Assembly (NCBI GenBank): GCA_020721445.1
Contig: DYMU01000001.1
Coordinates: 62,001-126,000 of the forward strand
Reading direction: 5' to 3'
Source: Gemmobacter nectariphilus
GTDB lineage: Bacteria > Pseudomonadota > Alphaproteobacteria > Rhodobacterales > Rhodobacteraceae
Length of the DNA stretch: 64,000 nucleotides
Shown one piece after another: positions 44,346 through 52,532 of this stretch. The notes under the pieces were generated by a model. The model searched no databases, was not told where the DNA came from, and worked only from the letters and a program-made list of their open reading frames with translations. The position numbers and the translations under genes are program-made. Each line of letters opens with the position of its first letter. The first letter of the stretch is position 1.

Positions 44346-45611
44346 TCAATGCGATATCAGGAATAAGGTGAAACTCGCCGTCAATGTCGCAGTGTAATTT
44401 TCACAAGACGCCACCAAAGGTGCCGCAAGCAGGGTTTCGCCCTGCCACACTGCCGGGCAAACCAGCGCCGCATCGCGCGACAGCCCTGATTTTCGCCACT
44501 CCGGCAGCTGCTGCAACCCGCAGGCCCCCAAGGCCCGCACCTCGGCATTGCCCGGCCCGGCCACCTGCCAGCGATGATCCCAGACCTGCCCCAGCGGCAC
44601 CGGGCCCATCACCGCGCGCGGCTCTCGGCTGACGGTGATCGCCGCATCGCGCGACCGAAAGCGCACGCCGCCCAATGTCGCATCGCGGTTGTCGTGCAGC
44701 GCCTGCTCCAGCTGGCGCACTTGCGCCTCACGCGGGGGATAATCGCTGCCGTTCATCCAGCGGATCATGCGGGTCAGCAGCCGCCGCCGGATCTCCGGCG
44801 GGCAACAAAACAGCGCGTCGCGGCGCAGATGCAAGCTGCCCGCCGTCTCAACGATCGCGCCCGCAGCCTGCACCGTGGCCGCGATCACCGCATCCTGCGC
44901 CATCGCCAGATTGTGGATCGAGGTGGTCAACCGATCCACCGTGATCCCCAGCGGCGTCAGCGCCTGCAAGGCCCGCCGCGCCCGCACGCGGGTGAACCGG
45001 TCGTTGTCGTTGCTGGGGTCTTCGATCCATGTCACGCCGTTGCGGCGCAGATAGGCGCGCAACGCCGCACGGGTCTGGCCCAGCAGCGGGCGGGTCCAGC
45101 AGACACCGTCCCGGGTCCAGGCCGCGCGCATCCCCGCCAACCCATCAAGGCCTGCTGCACGCGACAGGTTGATCAAAAAGCTTTCGGCCTGATCGTCGGC
45201 GGTATGGCCAAGTGCTATGTGGCCAATGCCGCGCGACCGCGCCCAATCGGCCATCAGGCGCATCCGGGCGCGGCGGGCCTGATCCATCAGATTGCCGGTG
45301 GCGTCCGGCCCGGCCCAGCGCAGGGTTTCATGCGGCACGCCCAATGCTGCACAAAACCCAGCCACCGCCGCCGCCTCGGCCGCTGCCTCTGGCCGCAATC
45401 CGTGATCCACCGTCACCGCATGCAGCACATGCCCGGCAGGTTCCGCGACGCGGTGCAGCAGATGCAACAGCGCCGTGGAATCGCCGCCGCCCGACACCGC
45501 CACCGCAATGGGCAAAGGCGCGGCCCCTGCGGACCGCGCCATCTTGAAAGCCTCGGCCACCGCCAGCAAAAGCCCGGCATCGGCTGCGCCGGTTACCGGC
45601 GGTTGCGTCAC
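44346..45611 (-). CDS. tilS: tRNA(Ile)-lysidine synthetase TilS
   Basis: A 421-aa N-type ATP pyrophosphatase. The PP-loop SGGGDS is at 40-45. HAVTVDHGLRPEA, LMDQARRARM and LGHTADDQAESFLINLSR follow, and WIEDPSNDNDRFTRVRAR is specific to TilS. It makes lysidine at C34 of tRNA-Ile2 so that AUA is read as Ile; the gene is essential. The GTG start at 45611 overlaps the cpoB stop as GTGA, so it is translationally coupled. Confidence 0.95.
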   Translation of the reverse strand: MTQPPVTGAADAGLLLAVAEAFKMARSAGAAPLPIAVAVSGGGDSTALLHLLHRVAEPAGHVLHAVTVDHGLRPEAAAEAAAVAGFCAALGVPHETLRWAGPDATGNLMDQARRARMRLMADWARSRGIGHIALGHTADDQAESFLINLSRAAGLDGLAGMRAAWTRDGVCWTRPLLGQTRAALRAYLRRNGVTWIEDPSNDNDRFTRVRARRALQALTPLGITVDRLTTSIHNLAMAQDAVIAATVQAAGAIVETAGSLHLRRDALFCCPPEIRRRLLTRMIRWMNGSDYPPREAQVRQLEQALHDNRDATLGGVRFRSRDAAITVSREPRAVMGPVPLGQVWDHRWQVAGPGNAEVRALGACGLQQLPEWRKSGLSRDAALVCPAVWQGETLLAAPLVASCENYTATLTASFTLFLISH

Positions 45612-46450
45612 TGGCACTGATACCCCAGCATCGCCACGCCCGCCTGTGTCGCGGCAATGCTGCCGGGATAGCGCTTTTCCACCTCGGCCAGGGTCACGCA
45701 AGCCTCGGGCACCTGACCCAACTGGCCCAGCGACTCGCCCAGTTTCAACAGCGCATCGGGGGCAAACGGCCCATCGGGATTGCCCGAAAACGCCTCAAGA
45801 TAGGCCCGCGCTGCGTTTGATGTCTCACCCGCCTGCGACAGCGCCTCACCGCGGCTGTAATGCGCTTCCTGCGTCAGCGGCGAGCCAGGATAGGATTGGG
45901 CAAAGGTCGCAAAGAGCTGCGCAGCGGCGCGAAAGTCACCTTGACCGAGCACCCCCTTGGCCCGGTCAAAGTCAGCTTGTTCGCCAATGGCGAGTTCCGC
46001 CCCGCCGGTTGATCCGGCCACGGGGTCTTCGATGATGACCGCATCGGGCGATTGTGGCGCAACCGCCCCGCCCCCCAGATCGCCGCCCAGCGTGGGTGTG
46101 GTGCCAATGGCCGCGATATCGCAGCCTTCGGTAACTTCGCACAGCCGGAACTCCAGATCGCCGATCCGGTTGGTGCCGTCGCTGACCACCCGGTTCAGCC
46201 GAAGTTCAATCTCTTCGGCCTTTGAGGTCAGGCGCGACAACTCGGCCTCCATCGCGTCCATCCGCTCCAGCACCGAGCCGCCTGCGATGCCGCCCGCCGA
46301 CCCGCCGCTTTGCACCAGCTCGGCCTTCAGGGCGTTGAACTGGCCTGCCAGCGCGCCAAGCTCGGCCCGGATATCGGCCAGCGTTTGCGCCCGATCCTGC
46401 GCCAAGGCAGGACCGGCCAGCAGCATCAGCGCCAAAATCAGCGCGCGCAT
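45608..46450 (-). CDS. cpoB: Tol-Pal system coordinator CpoB (YbgF)
   Basis: A 280-aa periplasmic protein. The signal peptide MRALILALMLLAGPALA-QDRA is cleaved after ALA. A coiled-coil-like stretch (RAELGALAGQFNALKAELVQ and MEAELSRLTSKAEEIELRLN) leads to C-terminal TPR repeats (FDRAKGVLGQGDFRAAAQLF, AHYSRGEALSQAGETSNAAR). CpoB links peptidoglycan synthesis to Tol-driven outer-membrane constriction. Two Cys in CEVTEGC are unusual for the family. Position after pal is standard. Confidence 0.93.
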   Translation of the reverse strand: MRALILALMLLAGPALAQDRAQTLADIRAELGALAGQFNALKAELVQSGGSAGGIAGGSVLERMDAMEAELSRLTSKAEEIELRLNRVVSDGTNRIGDLEFRLCEVTEGCDIAAIGTTPTLGGDLGGGAVAPQSPDAVIIEDPVAGSTGGAELAIGEQADFDRAKGVLGQGDFRAAAQLFATFAQSYPGSPLTQEAHYSRGEALSQAGETSNAARAYLEAFSGNPDGPFAPDALLKLGESLGQLGQVPEACVTLAEVEKRYPGSIAATQAGVAMLGYQCQ

Positions 46451-46454
46451 GATG

Positions 46455-46985
46455 TTATGACCCCACGCCAACCGACAGCACCGTGACAGCGCGGCGGTTC
46501 TTGGAATAGCACGCCTCGGTCGAGCAGACCTCGATCGGGCGTTCCTTGCCATAGCTGATGGTGCGCATCCGCCCCGCCGAGACGCCCTGGCTGATCAGGA
46601 AGTTCTGCACCGCCGCTGCACGACGCGACCCCAGCGACAGGTTGTAATCACGGGTGCCCTGCTCGTCGGCATGGCCTTCGATGATCACCGCATAGGAAGA
46701 ATTCGCGTTCAGCCACTGCGCCTGACCTTGCAGCGTGCTGCGGCCCTCAGCCGTCAGCGTGTGCTGATCGACCGGGAACAGCACGCGGTCGCCAACCCGC
46801 TGGTTGAAATGCGCGATCGAGGTGGGGTCATTCGGATCGCCCAGACCGGTGGTGTCAATGAAGCCACTGCCGGCGCCGCCAGCGCCCCCCGCACCGGCAC
46901 CGCCGGCGCCAAAACGGTCAGGGTTGTTGCAGGCCGCAAGCCCAAGGGCTGCGACCAGAAGAAAGGCCTTGGGAAGAAGAGACAT
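46455..46985 (-). CDS. pal: peptidoglycan-associated lipoprotein Pal
   Basis: A 176-aa outer-membrane lipoprotein. Signal MSLLPKAFLLVAALGLAAC with Cys19 acylated (LAAC lipobox), then a Gly/Ala linker. The OmpA-like C-terminal domain has VLFPVDQHTLTAEGR, IEGHADEQGTRDYNLSLGSR (peptidoglycan contact) and GRMRTISYGKERP. It anchors the outer membrane to the cell wall and binds TolB. The gene starts 90 bp after tolB and ends 5 bp before cpoB. Confidence 0.97.
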   Translation of the reverse strand: MSLLPKAFLLVAALGLAACNNPDRFGAGGAGAGGAGGAGSGFIDTTGLGDPNDPTSIAHFNQRVGDRVLFPVDQHTLTAEGRSTLQGQAQWLNANSSYAVIIEGHADEQGTRDYNLSLGSRRAAAVQNFLISQGVSAGRMRTISYGKERPIEVCSTEACYSKNRRAVTVLSVGVGS

Positions 46986-47074
46986 GCGTGTCGTTCCTTG
47001 TTTTGGGTCTTGGCTCGATTGGCCATGATCTTAGCAGCTTTGGCGCGGCCTGAACATCGGGGCCGCGGCCCATT

Positions 47075-48412
47075 TCACGGCAAAAGCGGCGACCATGCCG
47101 GGTCGGACGCCGCCCCTTCGGTGGGGATCTGGCGCAGGTTGCGGCCCGAGATATCGACCGAGTACAGCGCCGCCGCCCCGCCCGCACCACTGGTTTCGCG
47201 GGTGAACATCAAGACGCGGCCATTGGGGGCCCAGGTCGGGCCTTCATCCAGAAACGACGCGGTCAGCAGACGCTCTTCCGAACCATCGGTGCGCATGACG
47301 CCAATGTGAAAGCGGCCCTGATGCTGCTTTGTAAAGGCGATCAGGTCACCGCGCGGCGACCAGACCGGGGTGCCGTAACGGCCCTGCCCGGCGGAAATCC
47401 GACGCCCCTCGCCGCCGCCCGTGCTCATGATATACAACTGCTGGGTGCCCGAGCGGTCGGATTCAAACACGATCTGGCTGCCATCGGGCGAAAAGCTGGG
47501 CGCGGTTTCGATCGAGGGCGCATTGGTCAACTGCGTCAGCCCACCCGACCCAAGGTCCAGCATGTAAAGGTCTGAATTGCCGCCGCGTTCCAGACTGAAC
47601 ACCACCCGCCGACCATCGGGCGAAAAGCGTGGCGCAAAGGTCATGGTGCCATCCTGTTCGGCCAGCGTCTGGGTGCGCAGTGACCCCACATCCATCAGCG
47701 TGATGCGGGGAAAGCCGCTGGCATAGCTGGTGTAAAGGATGCGGTCACCGTTGGGCGAAAACCGCGGGCCCAGCACGATGGAACTGCTGTCGGTCAGATA
47801 TTGCACATTGGCGCCGTCGTAATCCATCACCGCCAGCCGTTTCAGCCGCTGGTTCTTTGGCCCGCTTTCGCTGACAAATACCACGCGGCTGTCGAAATAG
47901 CCGCCCTCGCCGGTGATGCGGGCATAGGCGGCATCGGCCACCTTGTGCGCCATCCGCCGCCAGCTTTGCGGCGTGCCGGCAAATTGCAGCCCCTCGCCCA
48001 GTTGCTGGCCGGAAAACACGTCAAACAGCCGGAACTTGACCACGATCCGGTCGCCCGACACCTGCACCGCCCCGGTGATCACGGCTTGGGCGTTGATCGC
48101 CTTCCAGTCCTCATAGCCGATGGTGCTGTCAAAGCTGGTGACGCGGGCGATATGCGCCTCACGCGGGATTTCGCGAAACAGGCCGGTGCCCGCCAGATCG
48201 GCGGCGATCACGCGGGCGATGTTTTGCGCATATTCCCCCGCCGCGCCGTTTTCGGGCACGAAGTCGGGCACGGCAAACGGCAAGGGTTCGATCACCCCGT
48301 CGATGATTTCAATGCGCAGCGGGCCGTTTTGCGCGCTTGCGGCCAGCGGGCCAAGCGCCATGCAGGCGACCAGCGCCAGCAGACGAAACAGGGGGAAATA
48401 CACTGTACTCAT
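47075..48412 (-). CDS. tolB: Tol-Pal system protein TolB
   Basis: A 445-aa periplasmic protein starting [20 protein letters not shown]; the signal peptide ends around AASA-Q. The N-terminal alpha/beta domain (about 30-160) is followed by a six-bladed beta-propeller with repeated FSPDGxxI blocks: [39 protein letters not shown] and [11 protein letters not shown]. It binds Pal and TolA. A longer open frame upstream runs over tolA in another frame and is not coding. Confidence 0.97.
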   Translation of the reverse strand: MSTVYFPLFRLLALVACMALGPLAASAQNGPLRIEIIDGVIEPLPFAVPDFVPENGAAGEYAQNIARVIAADLAGTGLFREIPREAHIARVTSFDSTIGYEDWKAINAQAVITGAVQVSGDRIVVKFRLFDVFSGQQLGEGLQFAGTPQSWRRMAHKVADAAYARITGEGGYFDSRVVFVSESGPKNQRLKRLAVMDYDGANVQYLTDSSSIVLGPRFSPNGDRILYTSYASGFPRITLMDVGSLRTQTLAEQDGTMTFAPRFSPDGRRVVFSLERGGNSDLYMLDLGSGGLTQLTNAPSIETAPSFSPDGSQIVFESDRSGTQQLYIMSTGGGEGRRISAGQGRYGTPVWSPRGDLIAFTKQHQGRFHIGVMRTDGSEERLLTASFLDEGPTWAPNGRVLMFTRETSGAGGAAALYSVDISGRNLRQIPTEGAASDPAWSPLLP

Positions 48413-48524
48413 GGCCTTACAGATTCCTCGGTCAGTTGCGGGCAGCATAGCGCTGCCATCGCCGGGTTCAGGGGGAAAACGCACGCGGGGCGCGCCGTTT
48501 CGGCAGGTCTTTGCGCAAGGCAGG

Positions 48525-49697
48525 TCATCGCATCCGCATCCCTTCGGGATTGAACACCAATTCCATCTCGCGCCATTGGTCGTATTTTTCGGGCGGCAGC
48601 GGAAAGCCCTTGGCACCGCAGCGGATGATCGCGCGGCGTGCGGCCTCGAACGCGCCGCGCGCGCCCGCCTCGGTGCCGCCGGTTGACGACACCAGACGGA
48701 TCGAGCCCGCATCGGGCACGCCGTTTTGCGCGACCGAAACATAGACCACCACCGTTGTCGACAGCGCATCGCTGGACAGGCTGCCGACGTTCCAGCATTG
48801 CTGCACCGCCACCCGCATCGCATCTTTTTCGCCGCTGGTGATCGGCGGCCCCTGCGGGGCGTTGGTGGGCGCGGCATCGCTGGCCTCGCTGGTCGTGGGG
48901 GTGTCTTCGGCAAGGGCCTCGGCAAGGGCTTGGGCGACCGCATCGGTATTGACCGCAGGCTCGGCCGCGGCGGTTTCGGTCGCGGGGTCTTCGGTCGCGG
49001 GGTCTTCGGGGGGGGCGCGGCGGATGGGCCGACCCTTGGGCCGGGGGCTGGTGGGCAGCGCGCCCGCGGCGGCCACCTCTTCGGCACGGTTGGCCTCGGT
49101 CTCCAGCACCGTGCCGGCCTCTTCGGGTTGGGCCTCGGCACGCTCGGGTTCAACCACCTGAGGCTGCTCGACCGGATCGGGCGTCACCGCCTCGACCGGG
49201 GCTTCGGCCACCTCGGTTGCGGGGTCCGGGGCATCGACCGGGATCGGCGCCACCCGCGGCGCGGGTTTCGGGCGTGGGCTGCTGGTCGGCGGCAACGGCA
49301 CTTCGGGCACCGGATCGGGCACCACCGGCAACGGCAAGGCGTCGGCCACGCCGTTGTTTTCCGGCAGGGGTTCCGGCTCCGGTTCGGGCGCAGGTTCAGG
49401 TTCGGGTTCGGGAAGGGTGGGCTGCACCGGGGCGGGCGGCTCGACCTGCGGCGGGGCTTCGGGTTCGGGCACAGGCTGGGGCGCGGGCTCTGGCTGGGGC
49501 GCGGGGGTCGGGGCGGGTTCGGGCGTCGTCGGCGCTGCCGCCACCATCGCATCGAATTCGGCCGACGAGATCAGCGACACCTCGGCCACCTCGACCGGCG
49601 GGGCATCTTGTGGCGCAAACAGCCAATCGCCCAGCACGACCCACAGGATCGCGACCCCATGGCCGATGCCCGAGATAAGGGTTCCGCGATCCATCAC
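48525..49697 (-). CDS. tolA: Tol-Pal system protein TolA
   Basis: A 390-aa bitopic inner-membrane protein. The membrane helix is near residues 7-27 ([20 protein letters not shown]). A very long Pro/Glu/Ala-rich periplasmic rod (about 55-285) follows, with the C-terminal TolA/TonB-like domain (about 295-390; [39 protein letters not shown]). It transmits proton-motive force from TolQR to TolB-Pal. The first 51 residues are 75% identical to the TonB encoded at 58450-59520. Confidence 0.95.
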   Translation of the reverse strand: MMDRGTLISGIGHGVAILWVVLGDWLFAPQDAPPVEVAEVSLISSAEFDAMVAAAPTTPEPAPTPAPQPEPAPQPVPEPEAPPQVEPPAPVQPTLPEPEPEPAPEPEPEPLPENNGVADALPLPVVPDPVPEVPLPPTSSPRPKPAPRVAPIPVDAPDPATEVAEAPVEAVTPDPVEQPQVVEPERAEAQPEEAGTVLETEANRAEEVAAAGALPTSPRPKGRPIRRAPPEDPATEDPATETAAAEPAVNTDAVAQALAEALAEDTPTTSEASDAAPTNAPQGPPITSGEKDAMRVAVQQCWNVGSLSSDALSTTVVVYVSVAQNGVPDAGSIRLVSSTGGTEAGARGAFEAARRAIIRCGAKGFPLPPEKYDQWREMELVFNPEGMRMR

Positions 49698-49706
49698 CGT
49701 TATGCC

Positions 49707-50177
49707 TTAGCCGCCATTGCCGTTCATCGACGGGCCGTCCGTATCTGTCACCAGCCCGATGTTGTTGAACCCACCCGCATTCAGCGCGCCCATCACCTGC
49801 GCCACCCGGGCATAGGGAATGGCCCCGTCAGCGCGCAGGAACACCTTGTTGCTGGTCCGCTCGGCGGCGATTGCCGTCAGGCGGGGGATCAACTCCTCGA
49901 CCGCCACATCGGTGTTCTGGATCAGCGTGCGGCCATCGGCCGTCAGCGTGATGGTCAGCGGCTCTTCTTGTTCGGTGGGCAGGGCGCTTGCAGCCGTTTT
50001 CGGCAGTTCCACCGGAACCCCCACCGTCAGCAACGGCGCTGCAACCATGAAGATGATCAGCAGCACCAGCATCACGTCCACAAACGGCGTGACGTTGATT
50101 TCGGCCATGGCTGCGGCCTTGCCCCGACGGCGGCGACGCCCGCCGCCGTTTGATTTCTGCGTGACCCCGGCCCCCAT
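49707..50177 (-). CDS. tolR: Tol-Pal system proton-channel subunit TolR
   Basis: A 156-aa ExbD/TolR protein. A basic cytoplasmic start (RRRRGKAAAM) precedes one helix (VDVMLVLLIIFMVAAPLL, about 32-50) with the proton-relay Asp in NVTPFVDVMLVLLIIF. The periplasmic domain ends in PYARVAQVMGALNAGGFNNI. It starts 3 bp after the tolQ stop and ends 9 bp before tolA. Confidence 0.96.
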   Translation of the reverse strand: MGAGVTQKSNGGGRRRRRGKAAAMAEINVTPFVDVMLVLLIIFMVAAPLLTVGVPVELPKTAASALPTEQEEPLTITLTADGRTLIQNTDVAVEELIPRLTAIAAERTSNKVFLRADGAIPYARVAQVMGALNAGGFNNIGLVTDTDGPSMNGNGG

Positions 50178-50180
50178 CGC

Positions 50181-50876
50181 TCAGGCGTCCAACTGGCGCG
50201 ACAGGATGGTGGCAAACTCGTCGGCAAAGCTTTCATAGCCGCCAAGGATGCGCTCACTGTCGGCGTTCAGCTTGTTGTAGAACACGACCGCCGGAATGGC
50301 GGCCACAAGGCCGATGCCGGTGGCCAGCAGCGCCTCGGCAATGCCGGGGGCCACGACGGCAAGATTGGTGTTCTGGCTGATGGCGATCTGCTCGAACGCA
50401 TGCTTGATGCCCCAGACCGTGCCGAACAGCCCGATGAAGGGTGCCGTGGCACCCGTGGTGGCCAGAAACGACAGACCGTTGTTCAACCGCTCGCTTTCGC
50501 GCGCAATCGCCACATTCATCGCCCGGTCGATCCGCGCCTGTGCGCCAGCGATCAGCGCGCCGTCCTGCCGGTGGCTGCGCCGCCATTCAAGCATGCCGGC
50601 GGCAAAGATCTTTTCGCTGGCGCCTTCGGGCTGTGGTCCGATCTTTTCGAACAACTCGTCCAGCGGTTCTCCCGACCAGAAGGCACGGTCGAACACCCCC
50701 GCCTCTTTGCGCGCCGCACGAAACAGGATGATCTTTTGCGCGATGGTCGCCCATGACCAGAAGGACATCACCATCAGCATCAGCATGACGACCTTCACCG
50801 TCAGCGTTGCACGTGCAAAAAGGGCGAAGATAGAGAAATCAATCTCCTGCGCCATCGCTAGGGTTTCCGTTTCCAT
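50181..50876 (-). CDS. tolQ: Tol-Pal system proton-channel subunit TolQ
   Basis: A 231-aa MotA/TolQ/ExbB protein with three membrane helices (about 19-42, 135-160, 170-195). Family signatures LSFLATTGATAPFIGLFGTVWG and GIAEALLATGIGLVAAIPAVVFYN are complete. With TolR it forms the channel that powers TolA. It is the first gene of tolQRAB-pal-cpoB-tilS-ftsH. The acyl-CoA thioesterase ybgC, often placed just before tolQ, is 7 kb away here. Confidence 0.97.
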   Translation of the reverse strand: METETLAMAQEIDFSIFALFARATLTVKVVMLMLMVMSFWSWATIAQKIILFRAARKEAGVFDRAFWSGEPLDELFEKIGPQPEGASEKIFAAGMLEWRRSHRQDGALIAGAQARIDRAMNVAIARESERLNNGLSFLATTGATAPFIGLFGTVWGIKHAFEQIAISQNTNLAVVAPGIAEALLATGIGLVAAIPAVVFYNKLNADSERILGGYESFADEFATILSRQLDA

Positions 50877-51045
50877 AACGCCTGCTCTTGTTATCGGGGC
50901 ATTGTACGCCGCCTGTTGTGCGCGATTCTACCTGCAAACGAAGGGGAATGCCAACACATCTGCGTGGACCGCGCGGATGCGTGCTGACGCGGGCCGGATC
51001 GGGCTGAAACGGGGCACCGCCGCGGGCCGTCGGGACAGGCGCGCG

Positions 51046-51324
51046 TCAGCCAAACAGCGTTTCGCCCAACTGGTCGATGGCCTGCCTCGCCTTCAGGATG
51101 CTGGCCGTTGTCGCCTCATCGAGGCTGGCCCGCGTGTCGGCGCGGATCAACTGATGGGTCCGGGTGACCCCGTCCATGTCCTTTTCCACCCGTGCCGCAA
51201 TGCGATAGCCCGCCACGTCCTTCATCGGCTGCGGGAAAATGCGAAAGCCGTTGTGAGTAACCGGCTCTGCGGCCTTTGGCACCTCGGGGGCGGATTTGCC
51301 GAACAGGCGCGAGAGGAGGGACAT
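51046..51324 (-). CDS. HlyU-like protein
   Basis: A 92-aa protein, MSLLSRLFGKSAPEVPKAAE at its start, followed by VTHNGFRIFPQPMKDVAGYRI and RVEKDMDGVTRTHQLIRADT. This matches the short HlyU-family proteins common in Rhodobacterales; the name comes from the Vibrio haemolysin regulator, but these alphaproteobacterial forms have no shown regulatory role. ATG 51324 with CGGAG upstream. It sits between tolQ and the toxin-antitoxin patch. Confidence 0.78.
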   Translation of the reverse strand: MSLLSRLFGKSAPEVPKAAEPVTHNGFRIFPQPMKDVAGYRIAARVEKDMDGVTRTHQLIRADTRASLDEATTASILKARQAIDQLGETLFG

Positions 51325-51405
51325 GGGCAAACGCTCCGGCAAGGGATGATACCGCCGACTCTGCCGCAAGGAACGCGCGCCGACAAGCGCCCGTGATGGG
51401 CGGGG

Positions 51406-51433
51406 TTGCAATTTGAGCGGTGAAATGTATATT
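51406..51433 (+). promoter_or_regulatory. sigma-70-type promoter of the phd-doc pair
   Basis: TTGCAA (51406-51411), 16 nt, TATATT (51428-51433). The start would be near 51440, about 20 bp before the antitoxin ATG. The match is strong for this GC-rich genome. The TGTAGTGCACA stretch right after (51434-51443) may hold the antitoxin operator. Confidence 0.6.
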
Positions 51434-51459
51434 GTAGTGCACATCAAAGGATGCACCCC

Positions 51460-51708
51460 ATGACACGCCTGCTGACCCCGCATATCGCCACCATGACCGA
51501 ACTGCGCGAACCCCATAAGGTCTTCGAACGCTCGGGCGGCAAGCCTGTGGCGATCCTGAAGAACTCCGCAGTCGTGGGGTATCTGGTGCCGAATGAAGCG
51601 GTGAACCAGATCGAGTCGCGTGGGGCCACACTGGCTGAGGTGATGGAGCACATCGAGGCGACCCGTGCCGAGGTGCAGCCCGTGCTGGATTACCTGCGTG
51701 ACAGATGA
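51460..51708 (+). CDS. Phd/YefM-type antitoxin
   Basis: An 82-aa protein. The second ATG (51460) is preferred because AAAGGA lies 8 bases upstream; the ATG at 51451 is too close to it. The N-terminal part TELREPHKVFERSGGKPVAILKNSAVVGYLVP resembles the Phd DNA-binding fold (KNSxVVGYLVP). The C-terminal helix EVMEHIEATRAEVQPVLDYL is the likely toxin-wrapping segment. The stop overlaps the toxin start as ATGA. Presumed to neutralise Doc and autoregulate the operon. Confidence 0.85.
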   Translation: MTRLLTPHIATMTELREPHKVFERSGGKPVAILKNSAVVGYLVPNEAVNQIESRGATLAEVMEHIEATRAEVQPVLDYLRDR

Positions 51709-52082
51709 CCTATGTCCTTCTGTCGCCTGATCTGGTCGAGGCGCTGCACACTTCTGTCCTGAACCCCGGCGAATTGCTGGGGCGTGCGCGAGACAAATCG
51801 CTTGAGAGTGCGCTTGCCCGCGTCGATAACCGCCTTGCCTATGGCATGGTGGCGGATGTGTTTGATCTGGCCGCCGCCTATGCCGTCGCGGTTGCGCGCG
51901 GGCATTGGTTCAACGATGGCAATAAACGCACGGCATTTCGCACGATGAACGCGGCCCTTGCGTTGAACGGCGTGCGGATGCGGTGGAACACCGAGGAAGT
52001 CGGCCAGATCATCGTCCGCTGCGCCCAAGGGAGGATGGAGGACGGCGATCTGGCGGATTGGTTGCGGGAGAAGGCGGGGTGA
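51705..52082 (+). CDS. Doc-type death-on-curing toxin (Fic fold)
   Basis: A 125-aa Fic/Doc protein. The catalytic motif HWFNDGNKR is at 67-75, fitting the Doc variant HxFx(D/A)(G/A)NKR. LIxAHxxxLxxGG-like N-terminal spacing is represented by VEALHTSVLNPGELLGRARD. Doc kinases phosphorylate elongation factor Tu and halt translation. The catalytic residues look intact, so the toxin should be active when free. Translationally coupled to the antitoxin by a 4-bp overlap. Confidence 0.9.
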   Translation: MTYVLLSPDLVEALHTSVLNPGELLGRARDKSLESALARVDNRLAYGMVADVFDLAAAYAVAVARGHWFNDGNKRTAFRTMNAALALNGVRMRWNTEEVGQIIVRCAQGRMEDGDLADWLREKAG

Positions 52083-52104
52083 TGGGTTCCGACCGAGACG
52101 CAGA

Positions 52105-52410
52105 TTATTCAATCGTTTGACGGCGGCGGTGTGTACGATTGTAACCGATGGTCGGGTCGTTCGATTTGTACAATCTGATGAGTTCTGATTCTTTTGCGCT
52201 AACCGCCAACTTATCGGCGCTTTCGAACAGAATTTCCTTTCTCAGTGTAAAGTCCCGCAACTGATCTGTGGTAAAATCGGCCTCGACAGTCAAATTGTCC
52301 CATGATCCAAAGTAGCGCAGGGAATGCCCAGGTTCGCCGATATCCTTGCCGATGTAAATTTTTCCGTTCGGAAACGAAATTTTAGACACGACGTAGGGAA
52401 GCTTACGCAT
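52105..52410 (-). CDS. GIY-YIG-like nuclease domain protein
   Basis: A 101-aa protein. The N-terminus MRKLPYVVSKISFPNGKIYI continues to GKDIG: the hallmark strands YVV (GIY-like) and YIG, 14 residues apart. GHSLRYFGSW and KESELIRLYKSNDPTIGYN could supply the Arg and Glu of the fold. It is short, near the minimum for a GIY-YIG domain. Base composition is AT-richer than the neighbours, which suggests transfer. ATG 52410 follows GGAAG. The biological role is unknown; it resembles stand-alone phage or homing-type members. Confidence 0.62.
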   Translation of the reverse strand: MRKLPYVVSKISFPNGKIYIGKDIGEPGHSLRYFGSWDNLTVEADFTTDQLRDFTLRKEILFESADKLAVSAKESELIRLYKSNDPTIGYNRTHRRRQTIE

Positions 52411-52506
52411 CGCCACTTCCAACGAAAAAAGGCGCCCGTGAGGAGCCAGATTTTACTGACCTCGGAAACCCCGCAGCTTCCTGCGCCGCGACATGTGCTT
52501 CAGCAT

Positions 52507-52532
52507 GTAGGGCGGGGTTAACCCCGCCCTAC
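52507..52532. repeat. perfect 26-bp palindrome over the rpoD stop codon
   Basis: GTAGGGCGGGGTT followed directly by AACCCCGCCCTAC. The rpoD TAG (52531-52529) is inside one arm. It may act as a bidirectional transcript end between rpoD and the GIY-YIG region, but there is no T-tract. Confidence 0.7.

Noticed and set aside
47075-49153. 692-codon frame that would fuse a Pro-rich leader to TolB
   Set aside because: The upstream part is tolA read in another frame; TolB has its own ATG and signal peptide at 48412.
51413-51433. TTGAGC as -35 of the toxin-antitoxin promoter
   Set aside because: Only 9 bp from TATATT; TTGCAA seven bases upstream gives a normal 16-bp spacer.
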